Shown here: positions 16,820-24,376 of the stretch, piece by piece | Layout of the letters: every line of letters begins with the position of its first letter | Position numbering within the stretch: the first letter of the stretch is position 1 | From: Chitinophagales bacterium | GTDB lineage: Bacteria > Bacteroidota > Bacteroidia > Chitinophagales > Chitinophagaceae | Direction: 5' to 3' | DNA: 64,000 nt | Assembly (NCBI GenBank): GCA_020636505.1 | Contig: JACJXR010000002.1 | Span: 372,001-436,000 of the forward strand | Program-made: the position numbers and the translations under genes | Notes under the pieces: model-generated | What the model was told of the DNA's origin: nothing | Databases searched by the model: none | What the model saw: only the letters and a program-made list of their open reading frames with translations

Positions 16820-18712
16820 ATGGCCAACGAGAATGTACGTTACGACGAGGATAGTATTAAGTCGCTGGACTGGCGTGAGCATATACGCCTGCGCCCCGGT
16901 ATGTATATCGGTAAACTGGGCGATGGTTCCAGTCCCGACGATGGTATATACATACTGCTGAAAGAAGTACTGGATAACTGTATAGACGAATACACCATGG
17001 GCTTCGGTAAGCGTGTGGAGATAACCGTGTCTGACGGAGCCGTTACCATACGCGACTATGGGCGTGGCATCCCGTTGGGTAAAGTTGTGGATGTGGTGAG
17101 CAAGATAAACACCGGTGCCAAATACGACAGTAAAGCATTCCAAAAGTCGGTAGGTCTTAACGGTGTTGGTACAAAAGCTGTGAATGCGTTGAGCAACTAC
17201 TTTAAAGTGGCGGCTTTTCGTGAGGGCAAAATGAAAGAAGCCGAGTTTGAGCGTGGCGTACTCACCAAAGAACACAAAGAAGTATCAACAAGCGAAGACA
17301 ACGGAACGCTTGTAACATTCATACCGGACGATACGGTCTTCAAGAACTACCATTACCTGAACGACTATATCGAAAATCAGATATGGAACTATTGCTACCT
17401 GAATGCAGGACTGCAAATAAAATTCAACAACAGGGTTTACGTTTCCAAGAATGGCTTGTTGGACCTTTTGGAAAATAAGACCACTAAGGATAGCAACCGT
17501 TACCCCATCATCCACCTAAAAGGTGAAGACATTGAAGTGGCCTTGACCCATACCAACGACTATGGTGAGGATATACAGTCCTTCGTGAACGGGCAATACA
17601 CCACACAAGGCGGTACGCATCAGGCGGCATTTCGTGAGGCATTTGTAAAAGTGATACGCGACTTCTACAACAAAAGCTACGATGCCACAGATGTACGCCA
17701 AAGCATATGTGCAGCCATATCCGTAAGGGTGCAAGAGCCTGTGTTCGAATCGCAAACCAAAACAAAACTCGGTTCACAATACACATACGAAGGCGGCCCT
17801 TCTATGAAATCCTTCGTACTGGATTTCCTTGCCAAAGAGTTGGACAACTTCCTACATAAGAACAGCAGTGTGGCCGATGCCATCAAAAAACGCATCGAGC
17901 AAAGTGAGCGCGAGCGTAAAGAGCTGTCAGGCATACGTAAGCTGGCCAACGAACGCGCCAAAAAGGCCAACCTCCACAACAAAAAGCTGCGCGACTGCCG
18001 TATACACCTCAACGAAGAGCCACCAAACAAAAACAAAGAAGAGTATATACACAAGCAAAACGAAAGCACCATATTCATTACCGAGGGTGACTCTGCAAGC
18101 GGAAGCATCACCAAAAGTCGTGATGTGGAAACACAAGCAGTATTCAGCCTTAGAGGTAAGCCACTTAACTGCTTTGGCATGACCAAGAAGGTGGTGTATC
18201 AGAACGAGGAGTTCAACCTACTGCAACACGCACTGAATATAGAAGAAGGGTTGGATGGATTGCGCTACAACAACATCATTATCGCTACGGATGCCGATGT
18301 GGATGGCATGCACATACGCCTGCTTATCATGACCTTCTTCCTGCAATTCTTCCCCGACCTTGTGAAAGGTGGGCATGTGTACATATTGCAAACACCGCTG
18401 TTCCGTGTGCGCAACAAGCAGAAGACCATATACTGCTACAACGATGAAGAGCGTAGAAACGCGATAGCCGAGTTAGGTAGCAAACCTGAAATAACACGAT
18501 TCAAAGGTCTGGGCGAGATCAGCCCCGATGAGTTTGCACAGTTCATAGGTGATGACATGCGTAAAGAGCCTGTATTATTGGGCAAGGATGCTCAAATACA
18601 AAAACTGCTGAACTACTACATGGGCAAAAACACTCCCGAAAGACAGAAGAATATTATCGAGAATCTGCGTGTTGAGAAAGACCTTGCCGAAGAAGTAGGC
18701 AAAACAGGATAA
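16820..18712 (+). CDS. parE: DNA topoisomerase IV subunit B (GyrB/ParE family)
   Basis: With the ATG at 16820 (purine-rich AGGAAGAAG eight bases upstream) the product is 630 residues, MANENVRYDEDSIKSLDW..., the usual start in Bacteroidota. A longer frame from 16778 would add a hydrophobic leader that the family lacks. The GHKL ATPase has LKEVLDNCIDEY, YGRGIPLG and SVGLNGVGTKAVNAL. The Toprim metal site has ITEGDSASGS and ATDADVDGMHIR. The C-terminus carries RFKGLGEI. It decatenates and relaxes DNA with ParC, which is not adjacent; the next gene is a metallo-beta-lactamase three bases later. ParE versus GyrB is judged from length and the missing GyrB-type insert. Confidence 0.9.
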   Translation: MANENVRYDEDSIKSLDWREHIRLRPGMYIGKLGDGSSPDDGIYILLKEVLDNCIDEYTMGFGKRVEITVSDGAVTIRDYGRGIPLGKVVDVVSKINTGAKYDSKAFQKSVGLNGVGTKAVNALSNYFKVAAFREGKMKEAEFERGVLTKEHKEVSTSEDNGTLVTFIPDDTVFKNYHYLNDYIENQIWNYCYLNAGLQIKFNNRVYVSKNGLLDLLENKTTKDSNRYPIIHLKGEDIEVALTHTNDYGEDIQSFVNGQYTTQGGTHQAAFREAFVKVIRDFYNKSYDATDVRQSICAAISVRVQEPVFESQTKTKLGSQYTYEGGPSMKSFVLDFLAKELDNFLHKNSSVADAIKKRIEQSERERKELSGIRKLANERAKKANLHNKKLRDCRIHLNEEPPNKNKEEYIHKQNESTIFITEGDSASGSITKSRDVETQAVFSLRGKPLNCFGMTKKVVYQNEEFNLLQHALNIEEGLDGLRYNNIIIATDADVDGMHIRLLIMTFFLQFFPDLVKGGHVYILQTPLFRVRNKQKTIYCYNDEERRNAIAELGSKPEITRFKGLGEISPDEFAQFIGDDMRKEPVLLGKDAQIQKLLNYYMGKNTPERQKNIIENLRVEKDLAEEVGKTG

Positions 18713-18715
18713 GCA

Positions 18716-19450
18716 ATGAAAACACATGTACTCATATCACTATTGCTTATCAGTCTTTCAACATCTGCACAATACAGTATCGACATCACTCCGATCGATA
18801 GTAATATCTATCTATACACATCATATGGAGATGTGGACAATTACAAAAAGATAGATGCCAACGCCGTTGTGGTGATATCAGGCAACGACGCATTGCTGTT
18901 TGACACTCCTTGGGATAATGCACAAGCCACACAAATTATAGCATTCATTCAAGACAGCCTTAAGAAGAACATCCTACTATCCATCATCACACATGCTCAT
19001 GTGGACAGGATAGGCAGTATAGATGCGCTACACAAAAACAACATCCCTACTTTCGGGTATTACCGCACAGCAGAGGAAGCACCGAAACATGGACACACAA
19101 AGCCTGAATATTTGTTTTACGCAATAGATACCAATTTCCGTTGCGGCAGTCTAGACATTGTAGCATATTATCCCGGTGCAGGGCATACGGTGGATAACAT
19201 CGTGCTATATGTACCACACAAAAAGTTCCTATATGGAGGCTGCTTCATAAAAAGCGGGTACAGCCAAACAATAGGCAACATAGCCGATGCGGATGTTGCG
19301 GCATGGCCCGAAAGCGTGAAGAAAATGCAACAACGTTTCACCAACACAGGCATCGAGACCGTAATACCCGGACACGGCAGTTGGAAGTCAGCCAATGCCA
19401 TAGAAAACACACTGCGCCTATTAGAAGACAAGAAAGAACGAGGCTACTGA
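18716..19450 (+). CDS. Subclass B1 metallo-beta-lactamase
   Basis: The 244-residue secreted enzyme has a signal peptide ending STSAQ. All six B1 zinc ligands are in place: H93, H95 and D97 in THAHVDRIGS, H157 in GAGHTVDNI, C176 in LYGGCFIKSGY and H220 in VIPGHGSW. The Cys ligand and the HxHxD (not NxHxD) motif distinguish B1 from B2/B3 and from glyoxalase-type members of the fold. HVDRIG and GGC-x-IKS recall Bacteroidota chromosomal enzymes such as BlaB/IND types. It would hydrolyse beta-lactams, including carbapenems, in the periplasm; activity on any drug is untested here. It starts three bases after the topoisomerase IV gene and is probably in its transcript. Confidence 0.9.
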   Translation: MKTHVLISLLLISLSTSAQYSIDITPIDSNIYLYTSYGDVDNYKKIDANAVVVISGNDALLFDTPWDNAQATQIIAFIQDSLKKNILLSIITHAHVDRIGSIDALHKNNIPTFGYYRTAEEAPKHGHTKPEYLFYAIDTNFRCGSLDIVAYYPGAGHTVDNIVLYVPHKKFLYGGCFIKSGYSQTIGNIADADVAAWPESVKKMQQRFTNTGIETVIPGHGSWKSANAIENTLRLLEDKKERGY

Positions 19451-19532
19451 CCTTTCAACTCTTAAACAATAGCTAACACAAACATTTCAGCATTATATAC
19501 TGTCTTACAGTTTTGTAAACTATATTCGAAAC

Positions 19533-20075
19533 ATGGAATCAACATCATTAGGAATAGGCTCTCGTGTAGAGCACCCTCACTTTGGCAAGGGAGTTATAGT
19601 GGACGTATCAAGCGAGCTATATATAATATGGTTCAAGTCGCAGAACGGAACAAAAAGCATCAACAGAGAATTTGACCTGAAAGTATTGGAAGCACAAGAA
19701 GCTACCGGAGGTGACGAAGGTATAACCATCACAGACATAGAGCAGGCGCTCGAAAACATATTGGAACGCAAGCTGCACGAAGCGGAGTTGGTGCCAATGG
19801 GTAACAAGTGGAACAGTGGCACTTTGATATTGAAACCGGGAGAAGCGGGGCTTCAACCCAAAGAGCTACCGATAGAAACCTTCTTTCATAAAATAGTAAT
19901 GGTGCGCGACAAGCTCCGTGTGATGGAGCAAAAAATAAATGCGCATAAAGTAATGACAGATGAAGAAAAGGTGGACCTGCAACAGTATATCACAACCATC
20001 TATGGGTCACTCACCAGCTTCAACGTATTGTTTAAGGAAAGCCACCATCAGTTCAAGGGTTCGGGAGGGAAGTAG
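19533..20075 (+). CDS. Conserved hypothetical protein with UvrD-tail-like N-terminus
   Basis: The 180-residue cytoplasmic protein begins LGIGSRVEHPHFGKGVIVDV, the G-x-x-V-x-H-x-x-F-G-x-G-x-V motif of small Tudor/KOW-like beta barrels also seen at the end of UvrD/PcrA helicases. After a short acidic linker, an alpha-helical half follows (FFHKIVMVRDKLRVMEQKIN, then DEEKVDLQQYITTIYGSLTSF). No catalytic motif is visible. It may bind nucleic acid or RNA polymerase by analogy with the UvrD tail, but this is speculation. It is followed two bases later by a convergent CsbD-like gene. Confidence 0.65.
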   Translation: MESTSLGIGSRVEHPHFGKGVIVDVSSELYIIWFKSQNGTKSINREFDLKVLEAQEATGGDEGITITDIEQALENILERKLHEAELVPMGNKWNSGTLILKPGEAGLQPKELPIETFFHKIVMVRDKLRVMEQKINAHKVMTDEEKVDLQQYITTIYGSLTSFNVLFKESHHQFKGSGGK

Positions 20076-20077
20076 TA

Positions 20078-20266
20078 TTATCCCATAATACTCAACCACT
20101 CGTATATTTCGGCCTTGGTTTTGCCAAGCTTCATTTGAAGTTTTTCCAACAGTTCAACTTCTTTGCCGAACTCAACTTGTAGGTCTTCTTCTTTTACATT
20201 GGGGTGAGCGGTTTTGATGAGTTCTTTCATCTCAGGCCAGCGCTCGTGAAAATCTTTGGTATCCAT
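20078..20266 (-). CDS. CsbD-like small stress protein
   Basis: The 62 residues match the CsbD pattern: W-x-x-M/I-K (RWPEMKELIKT), a central EEDLQVEFGKEVELLEKLQ (compare DDDLDxxxGKxDQLxGKLQ) and a final KLGKTKAEIYEWL. CsbD-like proteins are small, highly helical and general-stress induced in other bacteria. Their biochemical role is unclear. The gene is a single short unit, convergent with the 180-residue hypothetical gene. The hairpin on its upstream side belongs to the cupin gene further right. Confidence 0.75.
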   Translation of the reverse strand: MDTKDFHERWPEMKELIKTAHPNVKEEDLQVEFGKEVELLEKLQMKLGKTKAEIYEWLSIMG

Positions 20267-20298
20267 GTCCTTTGATTTTAATTACATATAAAATTAAG

Positions 20299-20321
20299 AA
20301 AGCCCCTGTTAAGGGGCTTTT
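20299..20321 (-). terminator. Rho-independent terminator of the cupin gene
   Basis: A nine-base perfect stem, AAAGCCCCT (20299-20307) with AGGGGCTTT (20312-20320) and a four-base loop, lies 50 bases past the minus-strand cupin stop. Read on the minus strand it is followed by a T-rich stretch (CTTAATTT). Confidence 0.8.
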
Positions 20322-20372
20322 AAAGTTATAATTCATTCTATCTGTTTATCTTATGCGCATTTCACAAGTTCA

Positions 20373-20882
20373 TCAATGTGTTAACTCTGCAATGAGCGAG
20401 CTATGCTCAGGATATGATTCAGAAAGTTTGTTTCTGTCTGCCAATTCGAAATCAGCAAAATCAAAACCCGGTGCCACAGTACATCCACACAATGCATATC
20501 CACCCTCATGCTCTACTCTTGATGCAAACCAACTACCCGCTTTTATCACCGCTTGAGGAAACTCTCCCGATGCAACATCCTTGCCCAATTTATGTATCAC
20601 CAATGTGCCTGATTCCTCTATTTCATACACGGTAAGACCGGCACCATCGTAAAAATGCCAAAGCTCGTCAGATGCTATTCTGTGAAATGCGGAAAACTCC
20701 CCATACTCCAACAGGAAATATATGCTCGTAGATGTGTTCCTGTCACCTTTGTGTTCATTACTCAGCACACTCTGTGGCAATACCGTTTCTGAGCGATACA
20801 TCTCCTTAAATGCACCTCCTTCCACATGTGTTTCCAAATTCAATTGCTCCTTCCAATAAGCTGCACTGTATTGTTTTTCCAT
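20373..20882 (-). CDS. Cupin family protein (DUF985/Cupin_5)
   Basis: The 169 residues fit the DUF985 cupin family. The beginning is AAYWKEQLNLETHVEGGAFKEMYRS, the middle is TSIYFLLEYGEFSAFHRIASDELWHFYDG (a cupin metal-site-like H-x-H-type region with F-H-R and W-H-F) and the end is CTVAPGFDFADFELADR. The fold should be a single beta barrel with a bound metal or small ligand. The reaction of this family is unknown to me. It is monocistronic with a terminator at 20299-20321. Confidence 0.85.
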   Translation of the reverse strand: MEKQYSAAYWKEQLNLETHVEGGAFKEMYRSETVLPQSVLSNEHKGDRNTSTSIYFLLEYGEFSAFHRIASDELWHFYDGAGLTVYEIEESGTLVIHKLGKDVASGEFPQAVIKAGSWFASRVEHEGGYALCGCTVAPGFDFADFELADRNKLSESYPEHSSLIAELTH

Positions 20883-20967
20883 GCTTCAAAGCTAAAGGTT
20901 TTGTTAATGTAAAACCAATGCCTGAGGTTATGGCATGTTTGTTGTTTTACACCTTGTGTAACCAAAA

Positions 20968-21624
20968 ATGCAGGATATGTTAAACAGGATATTATTGACG
21001 GCCATAACGATAAGTACATTATTTATCTCCTCCTGCGTGAAGAATGAATATTATACCGTTGAGCCCGACCCTCAAACTCAGGTTCCGCAATACAACTTTG
21101 TATTCGACGACAACTTTGACAACAACATCAACAACTGGGCGTTCAGCGACCCCGCCAACTCGGCATATGTCAGCATCGGCAGTAGCCGACTCAAATATTC
21201 ATACTTACCCCCTACCGATGGTACCAATACAGTTGCTATCAACACAGGAGCAAAACTGCACAGAAACTTTTTGGTGCAAACTCGCATAAAAACAGATTAT
21301 GCGATGGGTATCACTTTCGGTGTGTCTGACAACAACTACGGTTTCTCGTTTTTCATAGACAACGAAGGATACTTCGCGCTATACAAAGAAGGGGATGCCA
21401 AAACAGCAGTACAAACCATACTTGACTGGCAATACAGTGAGGCCATCTACAAAGAAGGATGGAACGACTTGGAACTGGAACAAGTGGGCAACGACTGGAT
21501 GGGATACGTGAACGGAGTGAAGGTGTTTCAAGTTCCTTCACAATACCTTGCGGGCGATAAGATAGGATACATCGTATTGGCCGGAACGACAGGATATGCC
21601 GATTATCTTACCGTACAATGGTGA
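20968..21624 (+). CDS. Lipoprotein with concanavalin-like beta-sandwich
   Basis: The 218-residue protein has a lipoprotein signal ending LFISSC (Cys23 lipidated). ATGs at 20968 and 20977 are both possible starts. The mature region starts FVFDDNFDNNINNWAFSD, the usual first strand of laminin-G/concanavalin-like domains. Further repeated features are SSRLKYSY, YGFSFFIDNEGYFALYKEG, EGWNDLELEQVGNDWMGYVNGVK and GYIVLAGTTGYADYLTVQW, which look like a single beta-sandwich. It probably binds a carbohydrate or protein at the cell surface. No catalytic residues can be assigned. Confidence 0.7.
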   Translation: MQDMLNRILLTAITISTLFISSCVKNEYYTVEPDPQTQVPQYNFVFDDNFDNNINNWAFSDPANSAYVSIGSSRLKYSYLPPTDGTNTVAINTGAKLHRNFLVQTRIKTDYAMGITFGVSDNNYGFSFFIDNEGYFALYKEGDAKTAVQTILDWQYSEAIYKEGWNDLELEQVGNDWMGYVNGVKVFQVPSQYLAGDKIGYIVLAGTTGYADYLTVQW

Positions 21625-21659
21625 TAATATCAGTATATTGGTGTCGGTAAAAATGTGAA

Positions 21660-22412
21660 ATGAGCACTATTAACGACGAACAAGGCAAACCCAAAATATC
21701 CAAAGAGGAACGGTACTTCCTCGAAGGGCCACACTCCCGCTGGACGGAATTCAAATTCATCATCAAGGTAATGCGTGAGTTCATACGAGGCTATCGTAAG
21801 CTGCACTTCGTAGGGCCTTCGGTGACGGTTTTCGGCTCAGCACGTTTCGATGAAGATCACGAGTATTACAAATTGGCTCGTGAAGTGGGCAAAGAGATAG
21901 TGAAGTTGGGCTTCAACGTGATGACAGGCGGCGGACCCGGTATAATGGAAGCCGCCAACCGTGGTGCACAAGACGCAGGTGGTCGTTCATTGGGTTGCAA
22001 CATCATACTACCTCACGAACAAATGCCAAACGGCTACTTGGACAAGTGGGTAAGCATGGACCTGTTCTTCGTAAGAAAAGTGCTTCTGACCAAATACTCA
22101 TACGCATTTGTGGTATTGCCGGGCGGCTACGGTACAATGGACGAATTGTTCGAATCACTCACGCTGATACAAACAGGTAAAATTGAGAAATTCCCGATAG
22201 TGCTGATGGTAAAAGAATACCACAAAGAACTGTACGACCACATACAAGAAATGGTGAAGAACAAAACCATCAGCCCGCAAGATGTCGAACTGTTTCTATT
22301 CACAGACTCCATACAAGAAGCGATGGAACATATTGAGAAGCATGCCATTCATGGATTTGGCCTCACCAAGCGCAGAGTAATAAAACCGATGTCGATTTTC
22401 GGGGAAAAGTAA
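21660..22412 (+). CDS. LOG-like nucleotide phosphoribohydrolase (TIGR00730 family)
   Basis: The 250 residues form a Rossmann-type domain with the two signature motifs: TGGGPGIMEAANRGA and VVLPGGYGTMDELFESLT (PGGxGTxxE). The family includes cytokinin-riboside 5'-monophosphate phosphoribohydrolases, which release a base from a nucleoside monophosphate. Bacterial members have related activities on AMP or cytokinin-type nucleotides, and some are decarboxylase-like in older annotation. The N-terminal 60 residues (EERYFLEGPHSRWTEFKFI) are typical of the long Bacteroidota form. It is convergent with the DUF47 gene five bases away. Confidence 0.85.
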   Translation: MSTINDEQGKPKISKEERYFLEGPHSRWTEFKFIIKVMREFIRGYRKLHFVGPSVTVFGSARFDEDHEYYKLAREVGKEIVKLGFNVMTGGGPGIMEAANRGAQDAGGRSLGCNIILPHEQMPNGYLDKWVSMDLFFVRKVLLTKYSYAFVVLPGGYGTMDELFESLTLIQTGKIEKFPIVLMVKEYHKELYDHIQEMVKNKTISPQDVELFLFTDSIQEAMEHIEKHAIHGFGLTKRRVIKPMSIFGEK

Positions 22413-22417
22413 GACGA

Positions 22418-23059
22418 CTATCCATACTTGATGATTATTCCCTCAAGCACATTGATGATGTCAGTACACTTATTGTTGAGCTGTTGCAGCATATCGTAAT
22501 GGTCGCTCAATTTAATGACATTAATGGGCGGTTGCTCCTCATTGAACAAATTGAATATCGCCATGCTGATAACATTGTCGCCATCGGAAGCCACACCACG
22601 CATTTCTGTAAGAATGGAATTGAGTGCCGTCAACTCTCTTCTGTTTCTCAACCCCTTAATAGCATCGGATAGCAACTCAGTAAACTTCACAAGGTCGTTG
22701 GCTATCTCTTTGGTGGTATCATCTATAGGAACTATGTCGAAGTAGTACATCTGCTTGGCTGTACCCCAAACAAAATCGGCAATATCGTCCAGCGACGAAG
22801 CCATATAGTGTATATCCTCCCTATCGAAAGGTGTGATGAAATTTTTGCCCAACTCCACAAACAGTCTGTGCGTCAATGCGTCGTTCTCTTGCTCCAACTT
22901 TTCTATGCGATCCAACAAGCCTTTACGGGCATCTTTGTCGTCGGTATTCATCGTCTCGAAGAAAAGCTGCCCCAACTTCCTCAAATTGTCATCCGCCTCC
23001 TCAAAAAGTGAGAAAAACTTGTTCCCCGAAGGTGTGAATAGCTTGTCTAACGCATTCAT
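22418..23059 (-). CDS. DUF47 family (PhoU-like) protein
   Basis: With the ATG at 23059 the protein is 213 residues: MNALDKLFTPSGNKFFSLFE. The frame reaches six codons further upstream, but this start gives the usual N-terminus. It is an all-alpha PhoU-like protein with the DUF47 pattern, including ITPFDREDIHYMASSLDDIADF (D-R-E-D-I-x-x-L metal-binding helix) and QPPINVIKLSDHYDMLQQ. DUF47 proteins normally lie next to a Pit-type phosphate transporter and modulate it. No pit gene is in the window, so it may act on a distant transporter. Confidence 0.85.
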   Translation of the reverse strand: MNALDKLFTPSGNKFFSLFEEADDNLRKLGQLFFETMNTDDKDARKGLLDRIEKLEQENDALTHRLFVELGKNFITPFDREDIHYMASSLDDIADFVWGTAKQMYYFDIVPIDDTTKEIANDLVKFTELLSDAIKGLRNRRELTALNSILTEMRGVASDGDNVISMAIFNLFNEEQPPINVIKLSDHYDMLQQLNNKCTDIINVLEGIIIKYG

Positions 23060-23152
23060 TACTATGCTTTGCAACAAATCTAAACCCTACATCCGTACAT
23101 CGGCAACCAATAGGCCGGACTTAACTTTAAGATAATGCTGCATCCAATTATC

Positions 23153-23183
23153 TTGAGACTTAGTAAAAAAAACTGTAATTTTG
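23153..23183 (+). promoter_or_regulatory. Bacteroidota-type promoter for the fatty acid desaturase
   Basis: TTG at 23153-23155, a 20-base spacer and TAATTTTG at 23176-23183 match the Bacteroidota consensus exactly. The ATG at 23215 lies 31 bases downstream. Confidence 0.75.
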
Positions 23184-23214
23184 GCGACAAAATTCAACAA
23201 TACACGGTTTCGAC

Positions 23215-24324
23215 ATGAGTAATGCAAAATTGAGCATCGTTAAGTTCGCCTCCAAAGGAAAAGACAGCTTTCATGATGCAGTGAAGAAAAGAGTCGAGGA
23301 CTACTTCAAAACCAACAACTTATCTAAACTTTACACGCCCAAAATGGTGGTAAAGACCTTTGCCATGTTGGCGATGTACTTTGTGCCGTTTGCGCTTATA
23401 GTTACAGGCGTTGCGTCTGTCAATCTGTTGCTTTTTTATGGAGCATGGATGTTGATGGGTGTCGGTATCGCAGGTATCGGCACATCGGTGATGCACGACT
23501 CCAACCATGGCGCTTACTCCAACAATAAGTATGTAAACCGTGCTTTGGGTGGCCTGCTCAATGTATTGGGTGGATATTCTCGCAACTGGAGGATTCAGCA
23601 CAACATATTGCACCATACATATACCAATGTTGACGGTCTTGATGAAGACATCGATGCAGGCATCTTGCTTCGCATGTCTCCCAATGCAAGACATATCGGT
23701 ATGCACAGATATCAGCACATATACGCTTGGCTCCTGTATGGTATCATGAACATCTGGTGGGTAACCGCAAAAGACTACAAGTGCTTGATAAAATACGGTA
23801 AGAACGGCCTTTTGAAAAAAGAGAAGCTTTCCCTTACAACAGCACTAATAGAATTGACCTTTTTCAAAATAATGTACTTCGGTGTTACCCTTGTCCTACC
23901 ATTGTTCTTTGCCAATGTACCTTGGTACCATGTGGTATTGGGCTTTGTGACTATGCACCTTGTGGGCGGCTTGCTTTTGGCATGTATCTTCCAGTTGGCA
24001 CACGTTATGGACACATCAGAATACAACGTACCTGATGATGGACAAAAAATGGGCAACAGTTGGGCTATTCACCAGTTGTTGAACACTGCCAACTTTGCAC
24101 CGAACAATAAACTGCTTTCTTGGTATATCGGCGGTCTAAACTATCAAATTGAACACCACCTGTTCCCACAGATATGTCACGTACATTATCCTCAGCTATC
24201 CAAGATAGTTTCGGAAGTGGCTAAGGAATACAACATTCCTTACAATGTGCAACCTACATTCCGTAAAGCATTAAGTACACACGCTCAAATGCTGAAATCA
24301 TTGGGCAGGCCTCAGGCGGCATAA
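23215..24324 (+). CDS. Membrane fatty acid desaturase (front-end type)
   Basis: This 369-residue di-iron desaturase has the three histidine boxes: HDSNH (94-98), HNILHH (129-134) and QIEHH (311-315, in QIEHHLFP). The Gln in the last box is the signature of front-end and acyl-CoA/acyl-lipid desaturases that act near the carboxyl end (delta-5/6 type), rather than the HxxHH of typical delta-9 enzymes. Four membrane helices lie around 50-90 and 210-260. There is no cytochrome b5 domain, so an external electron donor is needed. It has its own promoter at 23153-23183, perhaps responding to temperature as in other desaturases, though nothing here shows it. Confidence 0.88.
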   Translation: MSNAKLSIVKFASKGKDSFHDAVKKRVEDYFKTNNLSKLYTPKMVVKTFAMLAMYFVPFALIVTGVASVNLLLFYGAWMLMGVGIAGIGTSVMHDSNHGAYSNNKYVNRALGGLLNVLGGYSRNWRIQHNILHHTYTNVDGLDEDIDAGILLRMSPNARHIGMHRYQHIYAWLLYGIMNIWWVTAKDYKCLIKYGKNGLLKKEKLSLTTALIELTFFKIMYFGVTLVLPLFFANVPWYHVVLGFVTMHLVGGLLLACIFQLAHVMDTSEYNVPDDGQKMGNSWAIHQLLNTANFAPNNKLLSWYIGGLNYQIEHHLFPQICHVHYPQLSKIVSEVAKEYNIPYNVQPTFRKALSTHAQMLKSLGRPQAA

Positions 24325-24355
24325 TTGCCATATCCTCATTTTTTTAATAACTTTC
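24325..24355 (+). promoter_or_regulatory. Bacteroidota-type promoter for the M28 peptidase
   Basis: TTG at 24325-24327, a 20-base spacer and TAACTTTC at 24348-24355 match the Bacteroidota consensus except for the last base. The ATG at 24377 is 21 bases downstream. Confidence 0.55.
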
Positions 24356-24376
24356 ATATGTATCAAGTCAGGTACT

